Shown: one piece after another, positions 42,216 through 49,935 of the stretch
How positions within the stretch are numbered: the stretch's first letter is position 1
How the letters are laid out: every line of letters begins with the position of its first letter
DNA from: Desulfobacterales bacterium
Lineage (GTDB): Bacteria; Desulfobacterota; Desulfobulbia; Desulfobulbales; JAGXFP01
DNA: 64,000 nucleotides
Assembly: GCA_024637225.1 (NCBI GenBank)
Contig: JAGXFP010000050.1
Span: forward strand, 75,905 to 139,904
Direction of reading: 5' to 3'
Made by a program: the position numbers and the translations under genes
Notes under the pieces: model-generated
The model's input: only the letters and a program-made list of their open reading frames with translations
What the model was told of the DNA's origin: nothing
Databases searched by the model: none

Positions 42216-42478
42216 TAATGGCGTCGCAAAAAATCGAAGTTCCCATAATATCATTTCACCAAAGGTGATAAATCTTAATAATAACCTTGAGTCAAAGAAC
42301 AAGATTTCTCACATCCGTTCGAAATGACAGCTTCTTTCATCAAAACTGAATGGCTAAGCTAAAATCGTCAGAACCAAGGCGCACAAATTTCGAGGAATGC
42401 AGCGTACTTCAGTACGCTGCAATGACGAAACAATTTGCAGCAACGCAGGAGCTGGAGACTTTTTACGACGCCATTGCA
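42216..42478. repeat. GCGACGCC-type inverted-terminus element, copy 3 (composite)
   Basis: Ends AATGGCGTCGCAAAAA and TTTTTACGACGCCATT form an inverted pair. The left part resembles the 26142 element (ATTTCAC...AAATCTTA, CAAGATTTCTCACAT, TTCGAAATGACA), the right part is the 36631 unit with its GTACTTCAGTAC palindrome. So the two repeat types co-occur in one element. Confidence 0.75.
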
Positions 42479-42540
42479 ATAAATTAATCAGTCCCCTCCC
42501 ATCGCGCAATACAACATCCACCTGCTCCGCCGGCTCTCCG

Positions 42541-42963
42541 CTAAAGGTGATCCCGACCGCTGGTCGTGGTCATCAACCGGCCGTGCTTGACGCCCTTGGT
42601 GCCGATCAGTTCATCGGCCAACCGCCTGATTTCCCCGGCCTTACCTTTAACCACTACAACCTCCAGGCAGTGATGGGCGTCAAGATGGACGTGGAGGGCG
42701 GAAATAATATTCCGATGGTGAGAGTGCTGGTGCTCGGTCAGCTTGTCGGACAGTTCCCGGGTATGATGGTTGAAGACCAGGGAGACGGTTCCCACCATTT
42801 CCTCGTCTTCGCTGTGGGTCCATTTATCATCGACCAGGGCGTTCCGGATCAGATCCCGCACCGCCTCGGATCGGTTATGGTAACCCTTGCCGCCGATCAG
42901 TTTATCGAAGTTCGCGAGCAAACGATCATCGATCGAAACCCCGAACCGTACCGTTTCCGTCAT
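42541..42963 (-). CDS. nikR: Nickel-responsive repressor NikR
   Basis: 140 residues. N-terminal ribbon-helix-helix ([20 protein letters not shown]) and C-terminal ACT-like nickel domain with the ligand pattern H...[12 protein letters not shown] (His, His, Cys). NikR tetramers bind DNA when Ni2+ is present and shut off nickel uptake. GGGAGAGAAAATA is the Shine-Dalgarno. It is divergent from nikMN, with a NikR operator between (43119). Confidence 0.96.
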   Translation of the reverse strand: MTETVRFGVSIDDRLLANFDKLIGGKGYHNRSEAVRDLIRNALVDDKWTHSEDEEMVGTVSLVFNHHTRELSDKLTEHQHSHHRNIISALHVHLDAHHCLEVVVVKGKAGEIRRLADELIGTKGVKHGRLMTTTSGRDHL

Positions 42964-43118
42964 TATTTTCTCTCCCTGCCGCTAACTGAATCGGATCTTC
43001 CAGACAAGCTTGTCCGCGGGCCAGGTGTTTTGAATGCTTATCGAGCAACCGGGCCTGCCTTCGGCGCTCACAATATCCTCTCATAATAACATAAAATTAT
43101 TTAACCGCCGCAATAGTT

Positions 43119-43145
43119 GTGTTACATTTTTACAATTCGTAACAC
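43119..43145. promoter_or_regulatory. NikR operator
   Basis: GTGTTAC (43119-43125), 13-base spacer, GTAACAC (43139-43145): a perfect inverted heptamer. This matches the deltaproteobacterial NikR consensus GTGTTAC-N13/14-GTAACAC. It lies 23 bp before nikMN and 156 bp from nikR, so could control both. Confidence 0.9.
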
Positions 43146-43167
43146 TGAGTCTCTGGAGAAATTAAAC

Positions 43168-44184
43168 ATGCATATGGCAGACGCGCTGCTCTCGCCCGCC
43201 GTGGGCGGAACCATGTGGGCGGCGACCGCGGCGACCACCTTTTACTGCGCCCGGAAGATCGCACACCGCCTCGATGAGCGGAAGATCCCGCTGATGGGGG
43301 TGCTGGGCGCCTTTATCTTCGCCGCCCAGATGATCAACTTCGCCATCCCCGGCACCGGCTCCAGCGGCCACCTGGGCGGCGGCCTGCTCCTGGCCGTCCT
43401 CCTCGGCCCCCATGCCGCCTTTTTGACCCTCGGCTCGGTACTGACCGTCCAGGCCCTGTTTTTCGCCGACGGCGGCCTGCTGGCCCTGGGCGCCAATATT
43501 TTCAATCTCGGCTTCGCCCCCTGCTTTATCGCCTATCCCCTGCTCTACAAACCGCTGACAGGCCGGCAACCGGGTCCGGGCCGCCGCCTTTTCGCGGCTG
43601 CGGCGGCGTCGGTTATCGGCCTGCAGCTCGGTTCCCTGGGGGTAGTCGTCCAGACCGTGACCTCCGGGATGCTCTCCCTGTCGTTTACCGGCTTCCTGAT
43701 GCTGATGCAGACCATCCACCTGCCGATCGGCCTGATCGAGGGATTGGCCACCGCCGGGGTAATCTCTTTTATGATCAGGGTCCGGCCGGAAATCATTGCC
43801 GAAGGGAACCGCGGCCCGACTTCGGCGGGACTGCCTTTCGCCAGGGTCCTGGCCATCCTGGCCGCCGCCGCCATCCTTACCGGCGGCTTCCTGAGCTGGT
43901 TTGCCTCGGAAAAGCCGGACGGCCTCGAATGGTCCCTGGAAAATTCAGCGGACCGGCAGGAGGCGGCCGCCACCGCCCGTTCTAATTCGCCCGATAAGCT
44001 CCGGAAGCGGATCGCCCTGCTGCCCGACTACAATTTCCGCGCCGCGGAAAAGACCGGCGGCGGGGTAAAGCGGCCCGATCCCGGCACCTCAGCCTCGGGA
44101 ATCCTCGGCTCCATCGTCGTCCTGGTTCTGGTTGTGCTGACCGGCCTGTTGCTCGGGAAAAAGGGGAGAAACCGTGACCGATAG
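43168..44184 (+). CDS. nikMN: Nickel ECF transporter component NikMN (fusion)
   Basis: 338 residues from the ATG at 43168 (GGAG ten bases before). N-terminal NikM/CbiM part begins MHMADALLSPAVGG; the first His residues bind the metal. It has about seven spans. The C-terminal part holds a PDGL domain (SEKPDGLEWSLE, about residue 250) and one final span, which is the NikN component, so the S-component and accessory protein are fused. Nickel is favoured over cobalt by the NikR site upstream. Overlaps nikQ by 11 bp. Confidence 0.94.
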   Translation: MHMADALLSPAVGGTMWAATAATTFYCARKIAHRLDERKIPLMGVLGAFIFAAQMINFAIPGTGSSGHLGGGLLLAVLLGPHAAFLTLGSVLTVQALFFADGGLLALGANIFNLGFAPCFIAYPLLYKPLTGRQPGPGRRLFAAAAASVIGLQLGSLGVVVQTVTSGMLSLSFTGFLMLMQTIHLPIGLIEGLATAGVISFMIRVRPEIIAEGNRGPTSAGLPFARVLAILAAAAILTGGFLSWFASEKPDGLEWSLENSADRQEAAATARSNSPDKLRKRIALLPDYNFRAAEKTGGGVKRPDPGTSASGILGSIVVLVLVVLTGLLLGKKGRNRDR

Positions 44185-44989
44185 GATCAGCAGGGCCTTC
44201 TACGATATCGGCCGCCTGGAAATAATCGCCGGCCGGGACAGCTTCGTCCACCGCCTCGACCCGCGTGCCAAACTGCTGGTCACGGTTTTCTTTATCATCG
44301 CGGTGGTCTCCTTCGACCGCTACGCCGTTGCCGGGCTCGTGCCCTTCTTCCTTTACCCGGCCGCGATCATCGGCCTGGCAGGCCTGCCGGTCGGCTATCT
44401 CTTCCGGAAGCTCCTGATCGTCTCGCCATTTGTGATCTGCATCGGCATCTTCAACCCCTTCCTGGACCTGGAGATCATGGTCAATCTCGGCCCCCTCGCC
44501 GTTTCGGGGGGCTGGGTTTCCTTCACCTCCCTGATCCTCCGCTTCAGCCTGACGATCGGGGCGGCCCTGATCCTCATCGCCACCACCGGCTTTCCCAAGG
44601 TCTGCATGGCCCTGGAGAAACTCGGCGCCCCCCGGATCCTCGCCGTGCAGCTCCTCCTCCTCTATCGCTACCTGTTCGTTTTAATCGAGGAATCGATCCG
44701 GATGATCCGGGCCCACGCCCTCCGCTCCTGCAGCCGGCGCCGCCCGGCTTTCCGGGTCTATACCCAGCTTCTGGGCAACCTCCTGCTCCGCACCCTGGAC
44801 CGGGCCGAACGCATCCATCTGGCCATGCTGTCCCGGGCCTTCACCAGCGAAATCAGAACGGTGCGCCGCTTCACTTTCGGCCGGGCCGAACTCCTCTTCA
44901 CCCTCACCGCCGCCGCCGCTTTCCTGCTGTTCCGAACCATTCCCGTCGCCGAGCTGCTCGGCGGCCTGATCCTGGAGATCAGTCTATGA
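44174..44989 (+). CDS. nikQ: ECF transporter T component NikQ/CbiQ
   Basis: 271 residues starting with GTG, GGGGAGAA in front. About five hydrophobic spans plus the coupling helices with the A-R-[A/S]-like motifs (RAHALRSCSRRRP and LAMLSRAF). It links NikMN to the ATPase. Overlaps both neighbours, so the three genes form one transcription and translation unit. Confidence 0.93.
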   Translation: MTDRISRAFYDIGRLEIIAGRDSFVHRLDPRAKLLVTVFFIIAVVSFDRYAVAGLVPFFLYPAAIIGLAGLPVGYLFRKLLIVSPFVICIGIFNPFLDLEIMVNLGPLAVSGGWVSFTSLILRFSLTIGAALILIATTGFPKVCMALEKLGAPRILAVQLLLLYRYLFVLIEESIRMIRAHALRSCSRRRPAFRVYTQLLGNLLLRTLDRAERIHLAMLSRAFTSEIRTVRRFTFGRAELLFTLTAAAAFLLFRTIPVAELLGGLILEISL

Positions 44990-45765
44990 GTCACCATATC
45001 GTCGAAGCCCGGGACCTGGAATTCACCTATCCGGACCGGACTCCAGCCCTGCAAAAGGTCTCGTTTAAAATCCACCACGGCGAGTCGGTGGCCGTCGTCG
45101 GCGCCAACGGGGCCGGCAAATCGACCCTGCTCCTCCACCTGAACGGCTACCTGACCCCCAGCGCCGGCCAGGTCAGGATCGGCGACTACCCCCTGACCAG
45201 GGAGACCCTCCGGGAGGTGCGCCGCACCGTCGGCATGGTCTTCCACGATCCCGACGACCAGCTTTTCATGTCGACCGTCTTCGACGATGTCGCCTTCGGG
45301 CCGTTGAATCTGAACCTGCCAGCCGAGGAGGTCGCCGCCCGGGTTGACAAGGCCTTGGCCACCGTCGGCCTAAGCGATCTCCGGGAACGCCCGCCCCATC
45401 GCCTTTCCTCCGGGCAGAAGCGGCGGGTGGCGATCGCCTCGGTCCTCTCCATGTCGCCGGATATCCTGGTCATGGACGAACCTACCTCGGGCCTCGACCC
45501 CCGGGCCCGCCGCCAGCTCATCGAACTTCTGGCCGGCTTCAAGCACTCCAAGATCATCGCCACCCACGATCTCGATATGGTGGTCGATATCTGCGAGCGG
45601 ACCATCGTCATGCACGACGGCCGGATCCGGGCCGACGGCCCGACCCCGGAGATCTTCGCCGATGCCGAACTGCTTGAATCGTGCCGCCTGGAAAAACCGT
45701 TAAGAATGCAGGGCTGTCCGGTCTGCGGCAGCGCCCCGGACCATCGGCCGCCGACCATCGGCTGA
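44986..45765 (+). CDS. nikO: ECF transporter ATPase NikO/CbiO
   Basis: 259 residues. Walker A GANGAGKST (about 40-48), Q-loop near VFHDPDDQLF, signature LSSGQKRRVAIASVL, Walker B ILVMDEPTSGLD, H-loop ATHDLDMV. All catalytic residues present. The last 20 residues contain a CPVCGSAP motif, an uncommon Cys pair. It energises nickel import with NikMN and NikQ. The nickel is probably for hydrogenases or CO dehydrogenase; none of these is within the window. Confidence 0.95.
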   Translation: MSHHIVEARDLEFTYPDRTPALQKVSFKIHHGESVAVVGANGAGKSTLLLHLNGYLTPSAGQVRIGDYPLTRETLREVRRTVGMVFHDPDDQLFMSTVFDDVAFGPLNLNLPAEEVAARVDKALATVGLSDLRERPPHRLSSGQKRRVAIASVLSMSPDILVMDEPTSGLDPRARRQLIELLAGFKHSKIIATHDLDMVVDICERTIVMHDGRIRADGPTPEIFADAELLESCRLEKPLRMQGCPVCGSAPDHRPPTIG

Positions 45766-45841
45766 TCACCCCCATCCTCCCGGCGATAAATCGGCCAGGG
45801 CCGAATTGCTTCTTTACATCCCCGCCCACACCAGCTATATA

Positions 45842-45884
45842 TTCATATATGAACACTTAAATACTTTAACAACTCATATATGAG
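45842..45884. promoter_or_regulatory. Twin palindromes, likely HipB operators
   Basis: TTCATATATGAA (45842-45853) and CTCATATATGAG (45873-45884) share the core TCATATATGA, with centres 31 bp apart, three helical turns. The second is 11 bp before the hipB start. Such pairs are typical of autoregulated HipB-type antitoxins. Confidence 0.8.
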
Positions 45885-45895
45885 GTTTTAGCGGC

Positions 45896-46207
45896 ATGCT
45901 TTCCCCTGAGATGCGGGCCAGACTTGAGCAGATCGGCGTAAATCTGCGGGTTGCCCGGAAAAAACGAAATATCTCGTTAAACCAGGCGGCGGAAAAGATC
46001 GGCGCCTCACTGTCCTCGGTGCGCCGGATGGAACAGGGCGACCCGGCGGTCCGGATCGAGACCTATCTTGCCGCCCTCGAAGTCTACCAGCTCGATCGCA
46101 CCCTGCGCTTTGCCGAGCCCGAGGATGACCGGATCGGCCTGGCCCTGGAAAAACAGCGCCTGCCGCAACGGATCCGGAGCAGAAAGGAGAAGCGCCTTGA
46201 CTTCTAA
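45896..46207 (+). CDS. hipB: HipB-like XRE antitoxin
   Basis: 103 residues. A helix-turn-helix of the XRE family about 10-65 (LRVARKKRNISLNQAAEKIGASLSSVRRMEQG) with a basic C-terminal tail. Located directly upstream of a HipA-type gene, with an 11-bp overlap (LDF* region). By family it neutralises HipA and represses its own promoter, here via the twin palindromes. Confidence 0.9.
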   Translation: MLSPEMRARLEQIGVNLRVARKKRNISLNQAAEKIGASLSSVRRMEQGDPAVRIETYLAALEVYQLDRTLRFAEPEDDRIGLALEKQRLPQRIRSRKEKRLDF

Positions 46208-47420
46208 CCGTTTCGAAAGGATCGTTTTCATCGAGCTGCCGGAGGAGCGGCAATCGGTCCCGGCCGGGCTTTTCAGCCTGGATATCGAGCTGGGCGTCGG
46301 GACCTTTCAGTACGGCCGGCGCTATCTGGAACGGCCTAACGCCATCGCCATCGATCCGGTCAACCTGCCTCTCTCCGACCAGGAATATCCGACCCGGAAG
46401 AACGACGGCATCTTCGGCATCCTGCGCGATGTCTTGCCGGACAGCTGGGGCAGCTACCTGATGGCCAAACAGCTGGGGCTGCCCTTCGGAACCTTGCGGG
46501 ACCACGAGTTTATCGACCTGATCTCCACCGACGCGGTGGGGGCGATCTCCTTCGGGCCGACCCCGGAGCAGCCGACCACCAAACCGGAAACTTCCTGCTC
46601 CCTGGGCGATCTCGCCGAGGTGGCCAAGGGTATCGACCGGGCCATCGAGGACCGGGAACTGCCCCCGGAGATGCTTCATCTCCTCCGCCAGGCCACCTCC
46701 CTGGGCGGCGCCCAGCCCAAATGCACGGTGATGATCGAAGGGGAGCAGTGGATCGCCAAATTCGAAAGCAGCAAAACCGCCGTCAAATATCCGGGCCTGG
46801 AATACGCCACCATGACCATGGCCGGCCGGGCGGGCATCCGGGTCCCGCAAATCCGTCTGGAAACCGTGGAGGGACGATCGGTCTATCTGGTCAAGCGTTT
46901 CGACCGGGAGGCTGGCCGCCGCCTGCCGTTCATGAGCGCTTTCGCCCTGAGCGATCTCGATATCGATGAACTGGAACGCGGCTCATATCCGCGGATCGCC
47001 GACCGGATGCGCCGTTTCGTCGAGAATCTTCGGGATGACCATCACGAACTCTTCCGGCGTATGGCCTTCAACGTGGCGGTCCGAAACGAAGACGACCATC
47101 TCCGCAATCACGGTTTTCTATATCGGCGGGGCTGGCGGCTGTCGCCAGCCTACGACCTATTGCCTTTCCCGGCCCGGCGAAGCAGGGGCGGATTCCATCT
47201 GGCCTTGAATCTCGGGGACCAGGGCTCCCTGGCAAGCCGGACCAACCTCCTCAGCCAGTGCGAAAGATTCAGCCTGAACCGGGCGGAAGCGCGGGAGATT
47301 ATCGCCCAGGTCGATGACGGGGTCCGGGATTGGCAGGCGGAACTGATCCGGGCCGGGGTCAGCCCAGCCGACCGGGAGGCGGTCCGCTGGTGTTTCGAAG
47401 GAACCAGACCGGCGGCTTAG
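46197..47420 (+). CDS. hipA: HipA-like serine/threonine kinase toxin
   Basis: 407 residues from a TTG at 46197, chosen because AAGGAG lies nine bases upstream and it begins the HipA N-terminal fold (FERIVFIEL); the open frame upstream is antisense-like and has no support. HipA motifs: the ATP-binding LGGAQPKC loop, Lys in YLVKRFDR, catalytic NVAVRNEDDHLRNHGFL (Asp-His) and PAYDLLP. HipA phosphorylates GltX in E. coli, giving persistence; other members have different targets. No gene is nearby that suggests a target. Confidence 0.92.
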   Translation: MTSNRFERIVFIELPEERQSVPAGLFSLDIELGVGTFQYGRRYLERPNAIAIDPVNLPLSDQEYPTRKNDGIFGILRDVLPDSWGSYLMAKQLGLPFGTLRDHEFIDLISTDAVGAISFGPTPEQPTTKPETSCSLGDLAEVAKGIDRAIEDRELPPEMLHLLRQATSLGGAQPKCTVMIEGEQWIAKFESSKTAVKYPGLEYATMTMAGRAGIRVPQIRLETVEGRSVYLVKRFDREAGRRLPFMSAFALSDLDIDELERGSYPRIADRMRRFVENLRDDHHELFRRMAFNVAVRNEDDHLRNHGFLYRRGWRLSPAYDLLPFPARRSRGGFHLALNLGDQGSLASRTNLLSQCERFSLNRAEAREIIAQVDDGVRDWQAELIRAGVSPADREAVRWCFEGTRPAA

Positions 47421-47479
47421 CCGGCCGGGTAATAACCACTCACGGAATCAGGCGCCAAGGTTCGGCCCATCTCCCACCC

Positions 47480-47589
47480 GGTAAGCGGTTACAGGGTGCC
47501 GGAGATGCAAGGCATCGGCCTGCGAAGTGTACTGATGTACATGAGCAGGCCGATAACATAGCAGATTCGGTGCCCTGTGATCGCTTACC
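47480..47589. repeat. 110-bp imperfect palindrome
   Basis: GGTAAGCG ... CGCTTACC with arms extending through CAGGG-GCCG and GGCCTGC to the centre GTACTGATGTACATG: the strand could fold on itself over almost its whole length. Looks like a REP/MITE-type palindromic element rather than a terminator. It lies after hipA and before an M90 peptidase gene. Confidence 0.85.
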
Positions 47590-47641
47590 CATTCGGAAAT
47601 GAACAATTGACATTAACCGCGATTCCATGGAGATTAGCTGG

Positions 47642-48466
47642 ATGAAACTTCTGATCTTCTTCACCATTGTCGGGGCGGGCTTCTGGATCTGGAAGACCCT
47701 GGCCCGGCTTATCAAGGCGCGGCGGCGGCACAGGCTGCTCAGCGCTCCCTTTCCGGAAGAGTGGACGCGGATCCTGATCAAGAATCTCCCCCCCTACCGC
47801 CACCTGCCGGCCGATCTCCGGCAGCAGCTCCACGACCGGATCAGAATATTCATCGGCGAAAAATCCTTCGAGGGCTGCGGCGGCCTGGAGCTGAGCGACG
47901 AAATCAGGGTAACCATCGCCGCCCAGGCCTGCCTGCTCCTCCTGAACCGCGGCAGCGACTGCTATCCGAAACTCTACTCGATCCTGGTCTACCCATCCAC
48001 CTACGTGGTCGGCGTCCGGCCGCACCTGAACCCGCAGCCGAGCGAAGCCTCGATCCGGCTCGGCGAATCATGGCACCACGGCGCCGTGGTTCTGGCCTGG
48101 GACAGCGTCAGGCAGGGGGCGGTAAATTTCGCCGACGGCCATAACGTAACGATGCACGAATTCGCCCACCAGCTCGACCAGCAGGCTGGCCGGGCCGACG
48201 GAACACCGATCCTGCCTACCCGCTCGGCCTACTCATCCTGGTCGCGGGTTTTCTCCAGGGAGTACGAACTCCTCCAGCGCGGCGTCGAAAAAGGCGAAAA
48301 GAGCGCTATCGACCGCTACGGGGCCACCAACCCCGCCGAGTTCTTCGCCGTTGCCACCGAAATCTTTTTCGAAAAACCGCGTACCTTGAAGAAAAAGCAC
48401 CCCGAATTATACCGGGAGCTACAGGAGTTTTACCGGGTCGATCCCGGAGAGTGGCTGGAAGGATAG
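47642..48466 (+). CDS. M90-family zinc peptidase (MtfA-like)
   Basis: 274 residues from the ATG at 47642, with GGAG nine bases upstream; an ATG at 47627 is possible. One N-terminal span (LLIFFTIVGAGFWIW), a basic linker, then a peptidase domain with HEFAHQLDQQAG (catalytic Glu and zinc His residues) and FFAVATEIFFEKP (third ligand Glu). MtfA interacts with and inactivates Mlc in enterobacteria; members elsewhere have other targets. It follows the 110-bp palindrome by 50 bp. Confidence 0.92.
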   Translation: MKLLIFFTIVGAGFWIWKTLARLIKARRRHRLLSAPFPEEWTRILIKNLPPYRHLPADLRQQLHDRIRIFIGEKSFEGCGGLELSDEIRVTIAAQACLLLLNRGSDCYPKLYSILVYPSTYVVGVRPHLNPQPSEASIRLGESWHHGAVVLAWDSVRQGAVNFADGHNVTMHEFAHQLDQQAGRADGTPILPTRSAYSSWSRVFSREYELLQRGVEKGEKSAIDRYGATNPAEFFAVATEIFFEKPRTLKKKHPELYRELQEFYRVDPGEWLEG

Positions 48467-48515
48467 ACGAAGGAGAACCGGATCACTCCAGAGCTTGACA
48501 AGTTCGCAAAAAGTC

Positions 48516-48550
48516 AAAAAAGGAAGGCTCCAGTCAAACCAGCCTCCCTC
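48516..48550 (-). terminator. Intrinsic terminator for the lipoprotein gene
   Basis: On the minus strand: GGGAGGCT, 11-base loop, AGCCTTCC, then TTTTTT. One G-T wobble in the stem. Lies 59 bp after the lipoprotein stop. Confidence 0.8.
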
Positions 48551-48608
48551 TCGGATCGCCCTCGCCCCCACTCAGACCCTCCTTTACAATTCTGATTTTC
48601 CATGAGCT

Positions 48609-49256
48609 TCACAACACGTAAAGCACGGTGAGCAGCGGCGCCGTGAGGAGAACGTTGGGCCGATCTTCGATGGCTACCAGCCCACTGCCCACGGTGAAAT
48701 CGAGGAGAAAGCGGAGCTGCAGATCCGAAAGCCCGATCCGCTGCGCCTCCCGCATCAGGGGCGTGACATCGATCCGCACGAGATTCCCCGTATCCTCGGG
48801 AAAGAAATTGACCGATTGAGTAAGAAGGGGGGGAGAATCGAAATCCGGCACCCCCAGCCTGTCCACGGGATAGGTGACAAGATCGATCAGGGCGGGAACC
48901 TGGAGCCCGAAACTCACCTCGCTGACGAAGACCTCCAGGGATGCGGAAAGAATCCCCGCGATCGCCGGCAAAACATCTTCCCCGGTCGAGCCGTCGAGGG
49001 GGAAATCGAGGAAAGCGCGAAATTCCGTTAAGCTGGGGTCAACATCCGGAGGGGAGATACCGAAAAACAGGACAGGAGGAGCGGGGGAGATGGTGTAGAT
49101 CCCGGTGACGGGATCAAAGGAGATATCACCGTCCGCCGCCTGGTCGCTGACGATATTTGCCTCGAATACCGGCCGGGCATCACTGCCACCGCCGCCGCAT
49201 CCGGGCAAGGGCAGGAAGAAGATCATCAACAGGCCCAAAGAGCATAGTTTTTTCAT
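48609..49256 (-). CDS. Putative lipoprotein, unknown function
   Basis: 215 residues. Signal peptide with lipobox LPGC (Cys about residue 20), then GGGGSDARP. The mature part is beta-rich, acidic (many Asp, few Lys), and has repeats of D-P-x-x-D/T-x-x. No family is recognised. It has its own terminator. Confidence 0.75.
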   Translation of the reverse strand: MKKLCSLGLLMIFFLPLPGCGGGGSDARPVFEANIVSDQAADGDISFDPVTGIYTISPAPPVLFFGISPPDVDPSLTEFRAFLDFPLDGSTGEDVLPAIAGILSASLEVFVSEVSFGLQVPALIDLVTYPVDRLGVPDFDSPPLLTQSVNFFPEDTGNLVRIDVTPLMREAQRIGLSDLQLRFLLDFTVGSGLVAIEDRPNVLLTAPLLTVLYVL

Positions 49257-49466
49257 TGCGTGATTCCGAAGTCATCTTGCTTCATTGCTTACCACCCGGA
49301 TTGAAACGAATAGAGGATTCGGGAAGTGAATTAACCCGCTCATCCCATCTAAAACTTTATCGCAAAAAAAGCGCCGGCCACAAGGGGGAAAAAAGAGCGA
49401 AGATTTTCGGTCGTGATCAGGACGATCAATAAAGGGAGCGGCCATGAAAACTGCACGAGATATATA
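49257..49466. other. Intergenic region
   Basis: 210 bp between the lipoprotein gene and the MITE. No gene or RNA seen. It should contain the lipoprotein promoter. Confidence 0.4.
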
Positions 49467-49683
49467 CCTGAATCCGTGAGTGTTCGAGAACGGTTCAGAT
49501 GCAAGGCGGCAACAATGATAATACTGATGGTATATCAACGAGTTGCCAACGCCGCAGATGCGCCGTTGCCGGGCGCCCCGCAGGGCGGCGGGTGAATTCC
49601 GGCCGCCACGGATTACTGTCTATATTTGACGTAAAAACAACCATATATCGCGAGGCAACACGCTAAGCCGTCACGGATTCAGG
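49467..49683 (+). mobile_element. MITE family A, full copy
   Basis: 217 bp with inverted 13-bp ends. It carries the blocks CAGATGCAAGGCGGCAAC, CAACGAGTTGCCAAC, CGCCCCGCAGGGCGGC and TGACGTAAAAACAA, shared with 13155 and 37750. The flanks (ATATA and CCATA) are not identical, so the target duplication is lost or absent. It does not code. Confidence 0.92.
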
Positions 49684-49888
49684 CCATACTGAGGCTGGTG
49701 TGGGCTTGCGTCGTCTTTTTTATCATCCCTGCCGGGACAGGAAGAAGCGTAACTAAACCGGTTTCGCAAGACAGAACCGGCACAGGCCTTTCACCGGATT
49801 CGCTCATCGCCCGGACACTGATGATCCCCACCTAACCTGGAATGGTGACCATTAGCCCCGTCAAGACCATGGCACATATCTTGCTCAT

Positions 49889-49909
49889 TTAACTTGCATC
49901 GCAAGTTAA
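49889..49909. promoter_or_regulatory. Perfect 9-bp hairpin upstream of the DUF748 gene
   Basis: TTAACTTGC-ATC-GCAAGTTAA, ending 26 bp before the DUF748 ATG. Could be an operator or an RNA hairpin in the leader; no T run follows, so it is not a terminator. Confidence 0.5.
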
Positions 49910-49935
49910 GAGCCCTTCGATCAACAGGAAAAGAT

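Noticed and set aside
46068-46196. Upstream extension of HipA
   Set aside because: Overlaps most of hipB in another frame; a TTG at 46197 with AAGGAG fits the HipA N-terminus.
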